Position numbers and translations under genes: made by a program. Positions 1 to 6,002 of a stretch of DNA of 7,661 bases are shown here, piece after piece; position 1 is the stretch's first letter; each line of letters opens with the position of its first letter. This DNA comes from Candidatus Firestoneibacteriota bacterium. GTDB lineage: Bacteria; Oederibacteriota; JAAXVQ01. A model generated the notes under the pieces. The model saw nothing but the letters and a program-made list of their open reading frames with translations, was not told the DNA's origin and did not search any database. The stretch covers positions 1 through 7,661 of the forward strand of contig JAAXVQ010000085.1 in NCBI GenBank assembly GCA_013335425.1. Reading direction: 5' to 3'.

Positions 1-208
1 CAAGTTTCACGCCCGTGCCCAACTGGGCGGGAATCTCCATGCGGTTCATGGCCACCAGCATCGGGGTGGTGGCCGTCAGGGTCGAAATTTGACGGGAATA
101 GCCCTCGGTGTTGGCGTTGGCGATGTTGTGGGCGGTCGTGTTCAGGGCCAATTGGCTGGTCATCAACGCCCGCCTGCCGATTTCCAATCCGAAAAAAGTT
201 GAGTACAT
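1..208 (-). CDS. flgK: FlgK, hook-filament junction protein 1 (N-terminal part, cut by window edge)
   Basis: Only the first 69 codons are present; the gene continues beyond position 1. FlgK forms the first junction ring between hook and filament and is exported by the flagellar type III system. The visible N-terminus begins MYSTFFGLEIGRRAL and carries the rod/hook/filament D0 motif HNIANANTEGYSRQ (about residues 27-40), which is characteristic of FlgK. The start ATG (206-208) is preceded by AGGAG with a 6-nt spacer. It lies 16 bp after the flgN stop, so the two are very probably cotranscribed, which suits a chaperone next to its client. No irregularity is visible in the part that can be read. 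Confidence 0.93.
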   Translation of the reverse strand, partial: MYSTFFGLEIGRRALMTSQLALNTTAHNIANANTEGYSRQISTLTATTPMLVAMNRMEIPAQLGTGVKL

Positions 209-224
209 GACCGCTCCTGACCGG

Positions 225-722
225 CTATAGAGACTGATTCACCACGTGATAATAGCTGCGCTGCACTTTTTCCCCTTGTGGGCTGTAAAGCGCGCCCGCC
301 CCTTCGGGAGTGACCAAATACTGCAAAACCCAATTAATGAAATGCTGGGAATGCGCCAAAAGCTTCTGATTGACCTCGTGTTCCCGCTTAACGTCGGCCA
401 TGCCCTTTTTCAAGAGGTCAAAATGCAGCCGGTAGGCCGGTTGCCAGGCGGGCGGAACATGCGGCAGCAGGGCGGCCGCGGTTAAGGCGGGGTCGTTGAG
501 TCCCAGTTGGGCCCCCAGCTCCTTAACCAGCGCGAGACGTTCCTGTTCCAAATTTCTAAACTCGCTCATCAACTGCTCTTGTTCAATGACGATTTCGCCG
601 ACACCCTGGATGTTTTCCTGGATTACGGCCTCCCGTTGCCGTTGCGCCAGGGCCAACATGCCGTGACAGCGTTCGGTCATGACTTCCATGATGTGCTGAA
701 GTTGTTTCCAGACCAATTCCAT
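225..722 (-). CDS. flgN: FlgN family flagellar export chaperone
   Basis: The predicted protein is 165 residues, close to the usual 140-165 for FlgN. FlgN is a cytosolic chaperone that binds the C-termini of FlgK and FlgL and delivers them to the export gate. The protein looks all-helical. A long Glu/Gln/Leu-rich coiled-coil region (about residues 5-70) is followed by a second helix containing NQKLLAHSQHFINWVLQYL (118-136) and the short tail YSPQGE, both reminiscent of the family. Sequence identity in this family is low, so its position between flgM and flgK carries much of the call. The start is odd: no Shine-Dalgarno is visible within about 15 nt of ATG 720-722, and the nearest purine run is an A7G7 tract some 30 nt upstream. 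No better ATG was found; a second in-frame ATG at codon 12 also lacks a good site. Confidence 0.82.
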   Translation of the reverse strand: MELVWKQLQHIMEVMTERCHGMLALAQRQREAVIQENIQGVGEIVIEQEQLMSEFRNLEQERLALVKELGAQLGLNDPALTAAALLPHVPPAWQPAYRLHFDLLKKGMADVKREHEVNQKLLAHSQHFINWVLQYLVTPEGAGALYSPQGEKVQRSYYHVVNQSL

Positions 723-750
723 AGTCGTTGACCGGACGGATAAAATCCGG

Positions 751-764
751 CCCCCCCTTTTTTT
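751..764. repeat. C7T7 homopolymer pair (A7G7 on the coding strand) in the flgM-flgN gap
   Basis: Seven C are followed directly by seven T, reading A7G7 on the transcribed strand. The tract lies in the 62-bp flgM-flgN spacer, 29 nt before the flgN start. A small hairpin (stem CGGAT/ATCCG, positions 737-741 and 745-749, loop AAA) lies between it and the start. Adjacent homopolymers of this length are prone to slippage. The purine-rich run could also serve as a distant ribosome site brought closer by the hairpin; that is inference. Confidence 0.6.
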
Positions 765-784
765 AGCGAATCCCCTCGCCGGAA

Positions 785-1378
785 CTACGGCAACATGCCT
801 TTCACGATGTCTTCCCCGCTGACCGCATAGCTGCCGGAATTGATGGCGTCCGAGAGCTGCCCTTGCAGCTCGCTCTGCTGCAACTCCATTTGTTCGAGCT
901 TATCCTTCAACCGGTTGATGGTCCGGGCTTTGTCGCTCACCGAAAGTTGATCCCAATACGAAGCCGGCTTACCGCCGGAAATTTCCAGGTTCGTATTGCC
1001 TTGGGCGCGGGCGGTTTTTTCCAATTCCTGCCGCGTCACCACGATCTCCTGCTCCACGGCGGAGATCTGTTGATTGAGTTGGCTCTGCTGCCCCACGGAT
1101 TGGACTTTTTCCGAAATCGACTGCAGGCGCGACAGGCTTTCCCGGGATATGTCTCCCCAAATGCCGCCCTGGTTCGCCGCTGCAGCCTTGCCCCCGGCAG
1201 CCGTCGCCTCAGCCGGCGCATGGCCCTTAACCGGCCCCGGGGTGGTTTGGGCATTGACCGCTTTTTTCGGGGAGCCGGCCGGAGATGCCGCGCTCTTTTC
1301 CTTTTTGGGTATGGCTTTGTTTTCCTTTTTCCAAACGAGGTCGATATCGTTTCTCGGTTGAATGCGGTCGATCGACAT
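785..1378 (-). CDS. flgM: FlgM-like anti-sigma-28 factor with an enlarged central region
   Basis: The predicted protein is 197 residues. FlgM binds and holds sigma-28 (FliA) until hook completion, when it is exported. The N-terminus MSIDRIQP resembles the family start. The last 50 residues contain the sigma-binding helices and the typical ending AINSGSYAVSGEDIVKGML (178-196), comparable to the family's 'I..G.Y.VD...IA..LL'. Ordinary FlgM is only about 70-110 residues. Here residues 20-72 are a Lys/Pro/Ala/Gly-rich, probably disordered linker, and 76-125 form an extra Gln/Glu-rich helical segment. The start chosen is ATG 1376-1378, because GGGGTGAGG sits just upstream with suitable spacing; an in-frame ATG at 1432 has no such support and would lie in the leader. 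The position before flgN and flgK supports the call. Confidence 0.77.
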   Translation of the reverse strand: MSIDRIQPRNDIDLVWKKENKAIPKKEKSAASPAGSPKKAVNAQTTPGPVKGHAPAEATAAGGKAAAANQGGIWGDISRESLSRLQSISEKVQSVGQQSQLNQQISAVEQEIVVTRQELEKTARAQGNTNLEISGGKPASYWDQLSVSDKARTINRLKDKLEQMELQQSELQGQLSDAINSGSYAVSGEDIVKGMLP

Positions 1379-1437
1379 CGTCCTCACCCCTTTCCGCCCG
1401 GCCCGACTTTCGGCCGTTTTGCTGCCTTCCAAAAGTC

Positions 1438-1473
1438 TATATAAGGTTTCGAACCATCTCGGAAAAAACTTAA
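1438..1473 (-). promoter_or_regulatory. Possible internal promoter for flgM-flgN-flgK
   Basis: The flgJ-flgM gap is 125 bp and clearly AT-richer than its surroundings. On the minus strand TTAAGTTT (1466-1473) matches the sigma-28 -35 consensus TAAAGTTT at 7 of 8 positions. After 12 nt comes TTCGAAAC (1446-1453), which keeps only the CGA.A core of the -10 consensus GCCGATAA; the usual spacer is 11. A TATATA (1438-1443) could instead be a sigma-70 -10, but its -35 is poor. A late, sigma-28-driven flgMNK unit is known in other bacteria, which makes a promoter here plausible. The match itself is weak. Confidence 0.33.
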
Positions 1474-1493
1474 GTAATATTTCAAGTTTCCGA
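1459..1493. repeat. Imperfect inverted repeat upstream of flgM
   Basis: Arms TCGGAAAAAACTT (1459-1471) and AAGTTTCCGA (1484-1493) pair over ten base pairs with a three-base bulge, around a 12-nt AT-rich loop. It overlaps the candidate flgM promoter. On the plus strand it is followed by AAAATTTTT and on the minus strand by no T-run, so it does not look like a terminator of the flagellar operon. An operator or a weak RNA hairpin is possible. Confidence 0.45.
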
Positions 1494-1503
1494 AAATTTT
1501 TGC

Positions 1504-1842
1504 CTAATCCAAACCGGACGGGCTTAAACCCACGCTCCGGGAAAGCGCCTGCATCAGTTGTTGTTTTAAGCCCAGGCCTTCACCCCGGGACAATTCCTGG
1601 GCCACGGTCTGTCCGGCCAAATTCCACATCCACGCTGCTTGCTGCCCGGAAGGCCCTTGTTTTTGCTCGATTTCCAAGGTTTTGCTCATCTCTGAAAACA
1701 GGCTGGCCGTAAAATAGGCTTCAAAATCCCGGCAGGCCTTTTCCACCCCGGCCTGAGTTTTCACAGCCGGGGCGGTCCCGCCACTCTGGTTTTCCACAGG
1801 CCGGGCCAAATTGACCAGCGGCGACATCCATTCCATGCTCAT
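1504..1842 (-). CDS. flgJ: FlgJ-type rod-binding protein (single-domain, no muramidase)
   Basis: The 112-residue protein matches the N-terminal rod-binding domain of FlgJ. The hallmark is VEKACRDFEAYFTASLFSEM (33-52), corresponding to the family's 'LEkacr-FEa-Fl-qmlkemrkt', followed by a Gly/Gln-rich turn and two C-terminal helices (about 70-102). The Salmonella-type C-terminal peptidoglycan hydrolase domain is absent; this split form is common outside gamma- and betaproteobacteria, so a separate lytic enzyme probably opens the wall for the rod. ATG 1840-1842 has GGAGG five nt upstream; a second ATG two codons later is less well spaced. Only 12 bp separate it from the flgI stop, so it is cotranscribed with flgI. 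No export signal peptide is seen, as expected for a type III exported rod factor. Confidence 0.88.
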   Translation of the reverse strand: MSMEWMSPLVNLARPVENQSGGTAPAVKTQAGVEKACRDFEAYFTASLFSEMSKTLEIEQKQGPSGQQAAWMWNLAGQTVAQELSRGEGLGLKQQLMQALSRSVGLSPSGLD

Positions 1843-1854
1843 GACAACCTCCGG

Positions 1855-2961
1855 CTAGCGCGTGATGATGCTCCCGTGCAGGGCCCCCACGGCTTTTAAG
1901 TTCGTTAAAATCACGATGATGTCCCGGGGCAGCGTACCCAGGGCGTTGAGCGCCCTCACCAATTCTTCGATATTCGCGCCCTCAGGCATGACCACCAGCT
2001 TGCTTTTGGCCTCATCGGCCCGCACCGAAAGCTCTTCGGCCACCACGGTCCGCCCTTGGGTATGGGGCAGCGGCTGGGAAATCTTCGTGTCTCCGGCAAT
2101 GGCGATGTGCAGGCTGCCGTGCGAAACCGCGACTTTGGAAATACGCACGTCTCCGCCGATGACCACGGTGCCGGTCCGCTCGTCGATCACCACCCGGGCG
2201 TCATTTTCCATGGGCACCGGGACATCCAGAACCTCGGCCATAAACGCGGCGGGCTTGGTCTGAAATTCTGTCGGCAGGGCCAGCACCACCTCCGTGCCGT
2301 TGGCCGACTGCGCCACGCCCGTTCCGTATTTGGCCTCGAGCTTTTTCACCACCTGACCGGCCAGGACAAAATCGGTCCGCTCCAAAGTCAGGATGATTTT
2401 ATTGTCTTTAAAAAATTCGCAATCCACGGCTTTTTCCACAATGCCGCCGTTGGCAATGATCCCGCCCGTGGTCACGTTTTTTTGAATTTGCTGCGAACTC
2501 TGCCCCGCATAGTAGCCGCCCACCGCGACCGGACCTTGGGCCGTGACATAGACCAAATGGTTGCCGGCATAAAGGGCGGTCATCAGCAGCGTGCCGCCTT
2601 GCAGGCTTCTGGCATCTCCCAGGGAGGAAATGCTCACATCCAGTTTGTCGCCCGGGCGCACAAAGGGCATGAGGTTCGCGGTCACCATCACCGCCGCGGT
2701 GTTGCGGGAAACAAAATCCCGTTGGGTTAAATCCATGCCGAATTTTTCCAGCATATTGGCCATGGCCTTCAAAGTCACCTGGGAGTTGCGGCTGTCGCCC
2801 GTACCCTGCAACCCCACGACCAAGCCGTAACCCAAGAGCGCGTTTTCCCGCAGCCCCTGGATATGGGAACAATCCCGCAAACGCACGTCCACAGCATAGG
2901 CGGGACTTGTCAGCATCAGGCCGATAAACATCAGGCTAACTGCCGAACACCACTGCCGCAT
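1855..2961 (-). CDS. flgI: FlgI, flagellar P-ring protein
   Basis: The 368-residue protein is full length for FlgI, which polymerises into the periplasmic P-ring around the distal rod in the peptidoglycan layer. A Sec signal peptide (residues 1-23, ending AYA) is followed by the family signatures RLRD, LLGYGLVVGLQGTGD (42-56), ANLMPFVRPGDKLDVSISS (95-113), SLGDARSLQGGTLL (113-126), VVIDERTGTVVIGGDVRI (257-274) and the C-terminal ALGTLPRDIIVILTNLKAVG (340-359). The mature part has two cysteines (31 and 181). E. coli FlgI depends on a DsbA-made disulfide, but whether these two pair is unknown. ATG 2959-2961 is preceded by AGGAG with a 9-nt spacer. An unusually long gap of about 210 bp, filled by a repeat, separates it from flgH. 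Confidence 0.97.
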   Translation of the reverse strand: MRQWCSAVSLMFIGLMLTSPAYAVDVRLRDCSHIQGLRENALLGYGLVVGLQGTGDSRNSQVTLKAMANMLEKFGMDLTQRDFVSRNTAAVMVTANLMPFVRPGDKLDVSISSLGDARSLQGGTLLMTALYAGNHLVYVTAQGPVAVGGYYAGQSSQQIQKNVTTGGIIANGGIVEKAVDCEFFKDNKIILTLERTDFVLAGQVVKKLEAKYGTGVAQSANGTEVVLALPTEFQTKPAAFMAEVLDVPVPMENDARVVIDERTGTVVIGGDVRISKVAVSHGSLHIAIAGDTKISQPLPHTQGRTVVAEELSVRADEAKSKLVVMPEGANIEELVRALNALGTLPRDIIVILTNLKAVGALHGSIITR

Positions 2962-3017
2962 AAAGCCACGCTCCTGGTTAACTTATGTTGCAAAAAGGGC
3001 TCTTCTATTATTAGATT

Positions 3018-3121
3018 CCTCTCCCCTTGTGGGAGAGGATAAAGGTGAGGGGACAAGCCTTTCCATCTAAGGCTTTTACCCCCTCCCCTTCGTCCCCTCC
3101 CGCCAAGTCCTGGGGAGGGGA
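3018..3121. repeat. Nested three-hairpin GC-rich intergenic repeat between flgH and flgI
   Basis: Three palindromes are arranged symmetrically. The left hairpin is CCTCTCCC/GGGAGAGG (3018-3025 and 3031-3038, loop CTTGT). The right hairpin is TCCCCTCCC/GGGAGGGGA (3093-3101 and 3113-3121, 11-nt loop). Between them AAGGTGAGGGG (3042-3052) pairs 10 of 11 with CCCCTCCCCTT (3080-3090), enclosing AAGCCTT/AAGGCTT (3055-3061 and 3069-3075). The outer units look like two copies in inverted orientation, each a hairpin plus an AAGG.GAGGGG tail. Translated, the element gives the SPHLYPLPQGE-type peptide that recurs in spurious ORFs from dispersed repeats of many bacteria. It is therefore probably a REP/BIME-like or MITE-like element, not a gene. 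The flanks 2962-3017 and 3122-3169 show no gene. Confidence 0.8.
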
Positions 3122-3169
3122 GTTTTGAAAAACACTTTCCGCAACCGAAACTGTTTAACTTTACCTGCC

Positions 3170-3757
3170 TTAAAAAATCCAAAGCCATTCCAAAAACCGG
3201 CTGATGTAGCCCGTGCGCGCTTTTTCGTTTAACGCCCCGGTGCCCAAGTACTCGATCTGGGCATTGGCCAGGCGGTAAGAAAAAATTTGATTGGCCGAAT
3301 CAATATCCCGGGGGCGCGCCACGCCTTTGACGCAAATTCTTTGCACGCCGCTGTCGAACTCAATTTCCTGGGAACCGGAAAGCGTCAGCGTGCCGTTGGG
3401 CAGCACCTTCTCCACTTTGGCGGTAATCATGGCCGTCATTCTTCCCTGCCGCGCCAAATTGCCGCCGCCTTTTTGCGCCGAAGTCAACCCCGCCGAAGTG
3501 GAGCCCAAGGCCGTGCCCACCAAGCCCGTCGTGGCCAACCCCAGACTGGTGGACTTGTTCAAATCCGTAGTCGCGCTCTGGGCGCCTTGAGACGTTTCCG
3601 AAACCAACACGGTGACCAGGTCCCCTTCCTGATAGGCCCGCTCACTGGAAAACCAGGATCCCTGCGCGTTTAGCGCCTCCCCGGAGGCCGAGGCCGCCGG
3701 CAGGATGAAAAGAATCGCCAAAAAGCGCCATTTATTAAGCTTTTTCCATGAATGCAT
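3170..3757 (-). CDS. flgH: FlgH, flagellar L-ring protein
   Basis: FlgH builds the outer-membrane L-ring that lets the rod pass. The predicted protein is 195 residues from ATG 3755-3757. A signal peptide with a hydrophobic core and an ASA-type cleavage site near residue 24 precedes the family regions: EGDLVTVLVSETSQGAQSAT (44-63), KVEKVLPNGTLTLSGSQEI (114-132), VARPRDIDSANQIFSYRLAN (146-165) and QIEYLGTGALNE. FlgH is usually a lipoprotein, but no lipobox cysteine exists here; the only Cys is residue 142. The start is ambiguous: a GTG at 3764-3766 overlaps the flgA stop by 4 bp, but GGTGA stands exactly 5 nt before the ATG, which I prefer. Cotranscribed and probably translationally coupled with flgA. 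Confidence 0.93.
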   Translation of the reverse strand: MHSWKKLNKWRFLAILFILPAASASGEALNAQGSWFSSERAYQEGDLVTVLVSETSQGAQSATTDLNKSTSLGLATTGLVGTALGSTSAGLTSAQKGGGNLARQGRMTAMITAKVEKVLPNGTLTLSGSQEIEFDSGVQRICVKGVARPRDIDSANQIFSYRLANAQIEYLGTGALNEKARTGYISRFLEWLWIF

Positions 3758-3762
3758 CGATT

Positions 3763-3767
3763 TCACC
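3763..3767 (-). promoter_or_regulatory. flgH ribosome binding site containing the flgA stop codon
   Basis: On the minus strand GGTGA is followed by five nt and ATG. The TGA is the stop of flgA and the GG comes from its last Arg codon. The site decides for ATG 3757 over the overlapping GTG 3766, whose nearest AGG is only about 2 nt away. Confidence 0.6.
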
Positions 3768-4470
3768 GCCTGTCGGTCAAAGCCAGTTCCGCGGCCGCGT
3801 TGCCGGCGATTCTGGCTGTCATGATTTTTCCATTGTCCAACAGTTTGACTCTGATGGTCTTGCCCAGGCAGCCCTCTTCCTGCGCTTCGGCATCGGCACT
3901 TATGACCACGCCTTCCCCCACAATGCGCAGGGTCATTTTTTTTCCCTTAACCACATCCGGCACGGGCTCCAAGGCATGCTCGCTGATGACTTCGCCCGCA
4001 GCCAAAAATTTTTTCACCCGTTGGCCGGCTACCGCGCGTTCTGCGCGGACGGCATCCGCCGGCAGACCGCACCCGTCCCGCTCTTCCCAACGAAAATCTC
4101 CGGGAGCCAAAACCGCTCCGCGGGGCAGCAGACGCCCGGCCACGGGCACGCGGATCAGACAGGCGCTTTGCACCCGCAACTGGGCGCGCGCGCCGTTTTT
4201 CCGGGACACGGCCAAGGTCATGATTTTTTTCGGTTTGTTGACTCCGTGCGCCATGCCCAAAATCTCGATACCCCCTTGGGGCGAAACCACCCAGCCGGGA
4301 GGAGCTGCCAAGACCGTAACCGCCCATCGACCCCCCGGTTGATGGAAAGCGGCTTCCAGCCACTGCGCAGTCAACTCCTCCCAGCTGTTCGCTCCGGCAG
4401 CCGAGGCTGGACCGCCGGAGGCGCAGGCCATGAGCACCAAACTCAGGATTGCTCCCACTCGGGTGCGCAT
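3763..4470 (-). CDS. flgA: FlgA, P-ring assembly chaperone
   Basis: FlgA is a periplasmic chaperone that aids FlgI polymerisation into the P-ring. The protein is 235 residues from ATG 4468-4470. A Sec signal peptide (about residues 1-24, ending ASA) is followed by a divergent N-terminal domain. A SAF-like region begins near RVPVAGRLLPRGAVLAPGDF (107-126), and the C-terminal beta domain has the family pattern LEPVPDVVKGKKMTLRI (167-183), GEGVVISADAEAQEEG and GKTIRVKLLDNGKIMTARI (203-221). Near position 16 the signal reads LMAC, but Met at -2 makes a lipoprotein unlikely. GTG 4479 and ATG 4476 are alternative starts overlapping the flgG stop; GGGGTGA spaced 5 nt before ATG 4470 favours the latter. 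It lies between flgG and flgH in the operon. Confidence 0.93.
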   Translation of the reverse strand: MRTRVGAILSLVLMACASGGPASAAGANSWEELTAQWLEAAFHQPGGRWAVTVLAAPPGWVVSPQGGIEILGMAHGVNKPKKIMTLAVSRKNGARAQLRVQSACLIRVPVAGRLLPRGAVLAPGDFRWEERDGCGLPADAVRAERAVAGQRVKKFLAAGEVISEHALEPVPDVVKGKKMTLRIVGEGVVISADAEAQEEGCLGKTIRVKLLDNGKIMTARIAGNAAAELALTDRR

Positions 4471-4475
4471 GGACA

Positions 4476-4480
4476 TCACC
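4476..4480 (-). promoter_or_regulatory. flgA ribosome binding site containing the flgG stop codon
   Basis: Minus-strand GGGGTGA, built from the last Gly codon and TGA stop of flgG, lies five nt before ATG 4470. It has the same geometry as the flgH site and supports start-stop coupling of flgG, flgA and flgH. Confidence 0.6.
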
Positions 4481-5255
4481 CCGCTCGCAAACTATTGGCC
4501 ATCCGCATCATTTCATCGGTGGCCTGTACTGCCTTGCTGTTGACTTCGTACGCCCGTTGCGTTTGAATCATGTTCACCATTTCCTGCACCAAATTGACGT
4601 TGGATTGTTCCAAGCTTCCCGGCACCAACGAGCCCAGGCCGTCTTGGCCGGGCGTATTCACCGTCGGCTCCCCGGCGGCTGTGGTGGCCGTATAGAGATT
4701 TTGCCCCTCGCTGGTCAAGCCGGCGGGGTTGAGGAAGCGGCACAACTCGAGCTGCCCCACCACCCTGGGAACCGCACTGCCGGCCGTGGTGACGCTCACA
4801 GTGCCGTCGATCCCCACCGTCACCGCCTGCGCATCCGAAGGGATCTGAATCTCGGGCGAGAGCGCGTAGCCTTGAGCCGTGCTCAGCTTGCCCTCGCCGT
4901 CCACCCGCAAGGACCCGTCGCGCGTATAGGCCGTGCTTCCGTCGGCTCTCTGCACCTGAAAAAATCCGTCTCCCTGGATGGCCAAATCCAGGGCATTGCC
5001 CGTGGAAATAATCGTCCCCTGGCTGAACATCCGGCTTAAGGCCATGTTCCGCGAACCCAGCCCTACGGAAAGCGGACTGCCGGCCGCCGCGGTTTCATCG
5101 GCCGCCTGCGTTTGCTGAAAAAAGATGTCCGCGAATTGGGCGCGTGAAGTCTTAAACGCCGTGGTGTTGGCATTGGCCAGGTTGTTGGAAATCGTATCCA
5201 TGTTCATTTGCTGCGCCGACATGCCCGTGGCCGAAATCCACAAGGAATTCATCAT
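4476..5255 (-). CDS. flgG: FlgG, distal rod protein
   Basis: The 259-residue protein matches the family length (about 260). FlgG forms the distal rod crossing the periplasm and runs through the P- and L-rings. The N-terminal D0 motif is ISNNLANANTTAFKTSRAQF (22-41). Next come the conserved segments VGLGSR (64-69), SQGTIISTGNALDLAIQGDG (78-97) and FFQVQRADGSTAYTRDGSL (98-116). The C-terminal basal-body motif runs from GSLEQSNVNLVQEM through QRAYEVNSKAVQATDEMM (233-250). The central NANTTAF deviates slightly from the common NVNTTGF. ATG 5253-5255 follows a perfect AAGGAGG with a 9-nt spacer; an immediately adjacent second ATG is possible. It sits 48 bp behind flgF and overlaps flgA. Confidence 0.97.
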   Translation of the reverse strand: MMNSLWISATGMSAQQMNMDTISNNLANANTTAFKTSRAQFADIFFQQTQAADETAAAGSPLSVGLGSRNMALSRMFSQGTIISTGNALDLAIQGDGFFQVQRADGSTAYTRDGSLRVDGEGKLSTAQGYALSPEIQIPSDAQAVTVGIDGTVSVTTAGSAVPRVVGQLELCRFLNPAGLTSEGQNLYTATTAAGEPTVNTPGQDGLGSLVPGSLEQSNVNLVQEMVNMIQTQRAYEVNSKAVQATDEMMRMANSLRAG

Positions 5256-5284
5256 AAATCCGAACCTCCTTCAAAATCGCCGAT

Positions 5285-5299
5285 CGCGCTGTGAGCGCG
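5285..5299. repeat. Short GC hairpin in the flgF-flgG gap
   Basis: CGCGCT (5285-5290) and AGCGCG (5294-5299) form a six-bp stem with loop GTG, just after the flgF stop. On the transcribed strand it is not followed by a U-run, so it is not a convincing terminator. It may protect or punctuate the mRNA between flgF and flgG. Confidence 0.5.
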
Positions 5300-5303
5300 G
5301 GTT

Positions 5304-5993
5304 TTAGGCGGTGCGCCCCAGGGTCGTCACCGCTTCTTTGAGCGTTTCGTCCTGACTTTGCATGGCCTTTTGATTGGCCTCATAAAGCCGGACCACTGCG
5401 ATCATGTCCACCATGCTCTGCGTGGGATTGACATTGGAGCCCTCCAACGTCCCCTGCATGACTTGCCCCTCGCCCGCGGGCAGCGCTTCCAGCCGGGAAC
5501 CGTCGGCGCTCTGGAACAAACCGTTTCCTTGGGAGACCAGGGCGCGGTCGGACCGGACCAACTTGATCCGATCCGCCACCTCGCCCTGCACGAGAATATC
5601 TCCGTTTTGAGAAACCGTAAAAGTGCTCCGGCTCAGGACGATATCGCCGTTCTCTCCCTGGACGGGCCATTGCCCGGCTGAGAGCAAGCGTCCGTTCTGA
5701 TCCAGCGAAAAGTTGCCGTTGCGGGTATAGGCCGGACCTTGCGGCGTCGCCACCTCAAAAAGTTGATCCTGTCCCGCCGATAAATTGGCGGGTTCGTTGG
5801 TGATTTGCACCGGACCGCTTTGCATGTCCAGGTGGGTTTGCGTCACCAAACGGCCGGAAGCGTCGCGGGACACCTGAATCATCTGCTGCTTGAAACCCGT
5901 GGTGCTGACATTGGCCAGATTGTTGGCAATGGTTTCCTGCAGTTTGTTCAGGCTCTCGAGCCCCGTACCCGATTGATAAATCCCGTTGAGCAT
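5304..5993 (-). CDS. flgF: FlgF, proximal rod protein
   Basis: The 229-residue rod protein has the N-terminal basal-body motif TIANNLANVSTTGFKQQ (21-37). A central region includes AYTRNGNFSLDQNGRLL (88-104). The C-terminal motif LEGSNVNPTQSMVDMI (183-198) is followed by RLYEANQKAMQSQDETL. FlgF and FlgG are paralogues; the shorter length, the start MLNGIYQSGTGL and its place directly before flgG make FlgF the best call, although it is slightly shorter than the enterobacterial protein (about 250). The start ATG 5991-5993 has GGAGG five nt upstream. That site overlaps the stop of the preceding small gene (TAGGAGG), suggesting coupled translation. It is exported by the type III system, so no signal peptide is expected or seen. 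Confidence 0.93.
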   Translation of the reverse strand: MLNGIYQSGTGLESLNKLQETIANNLANVSTTGFKQQMIQVSRDASGRLVTQTHLDMQSGPVQITNEPANLSAGQDQLFEVATPQGPAYTRNGNFSLDQNGRLLSAGQWPVQGENGDIVLSRSTFTVSQNGDILVQGEVADRIKLVRSDRALVSQGNGLFQSADGSRLEALPAGEGQVMQGTLEGSNVNPTQSMVDMIAVVRLYEANQKAMQSQDETLKEAVTTLGRTA

Positions 5994-6002
5994 GCCGGCC
6001 TC

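Noticed and set aside
1379..1432. Upstream start for flgM adding 18 residues
   Set aside because: The good GGGGTGAGG site and the family-like MSIDR start both fit ATG 1378; the extension lies in the leader.
1504..1842. flgJ as a truncated pseudogene
   Set aside because: The rod-binding domain is complete and has a good start and ribosome site; single-domain FlgJ is normal in many lineages.
2056..2730. Plus-strand frame (224 codons) opposite flgI
   Set aside because: It is antisense to a full-length, strongly conserved flgI and has no recognisable motifs.
3122..3169. Possible sigma-28 promoter (TAAAGTTA ... GCGGAAAG) before flgI on the minus strand
   Set aside because: The spacing is 13 instead of 11 and the -10 match is only partial; not convincing.
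2931..3188. Minus-strand 85-codon frame between flgH and flgI
   Set aside because: It runs through the hairpin repeat, gives the typical SPHLYPLPQGE repeat-derived peptide, and overlaps the ends of flgH and flgI.
3748..4566. Long plus-strand frame (272 codons) opposite flgA
   Set aside because: It is antisense to clear flgA, flgH and flgG sequence and has no family resemblance; it is a byproduct of GC-rich codon use.
5285..5305. Terminator after flgF
   Set aside because: The hairpin lacks a T-run on the transcribed strand, and flgG follows closely with a strong ribosome site.
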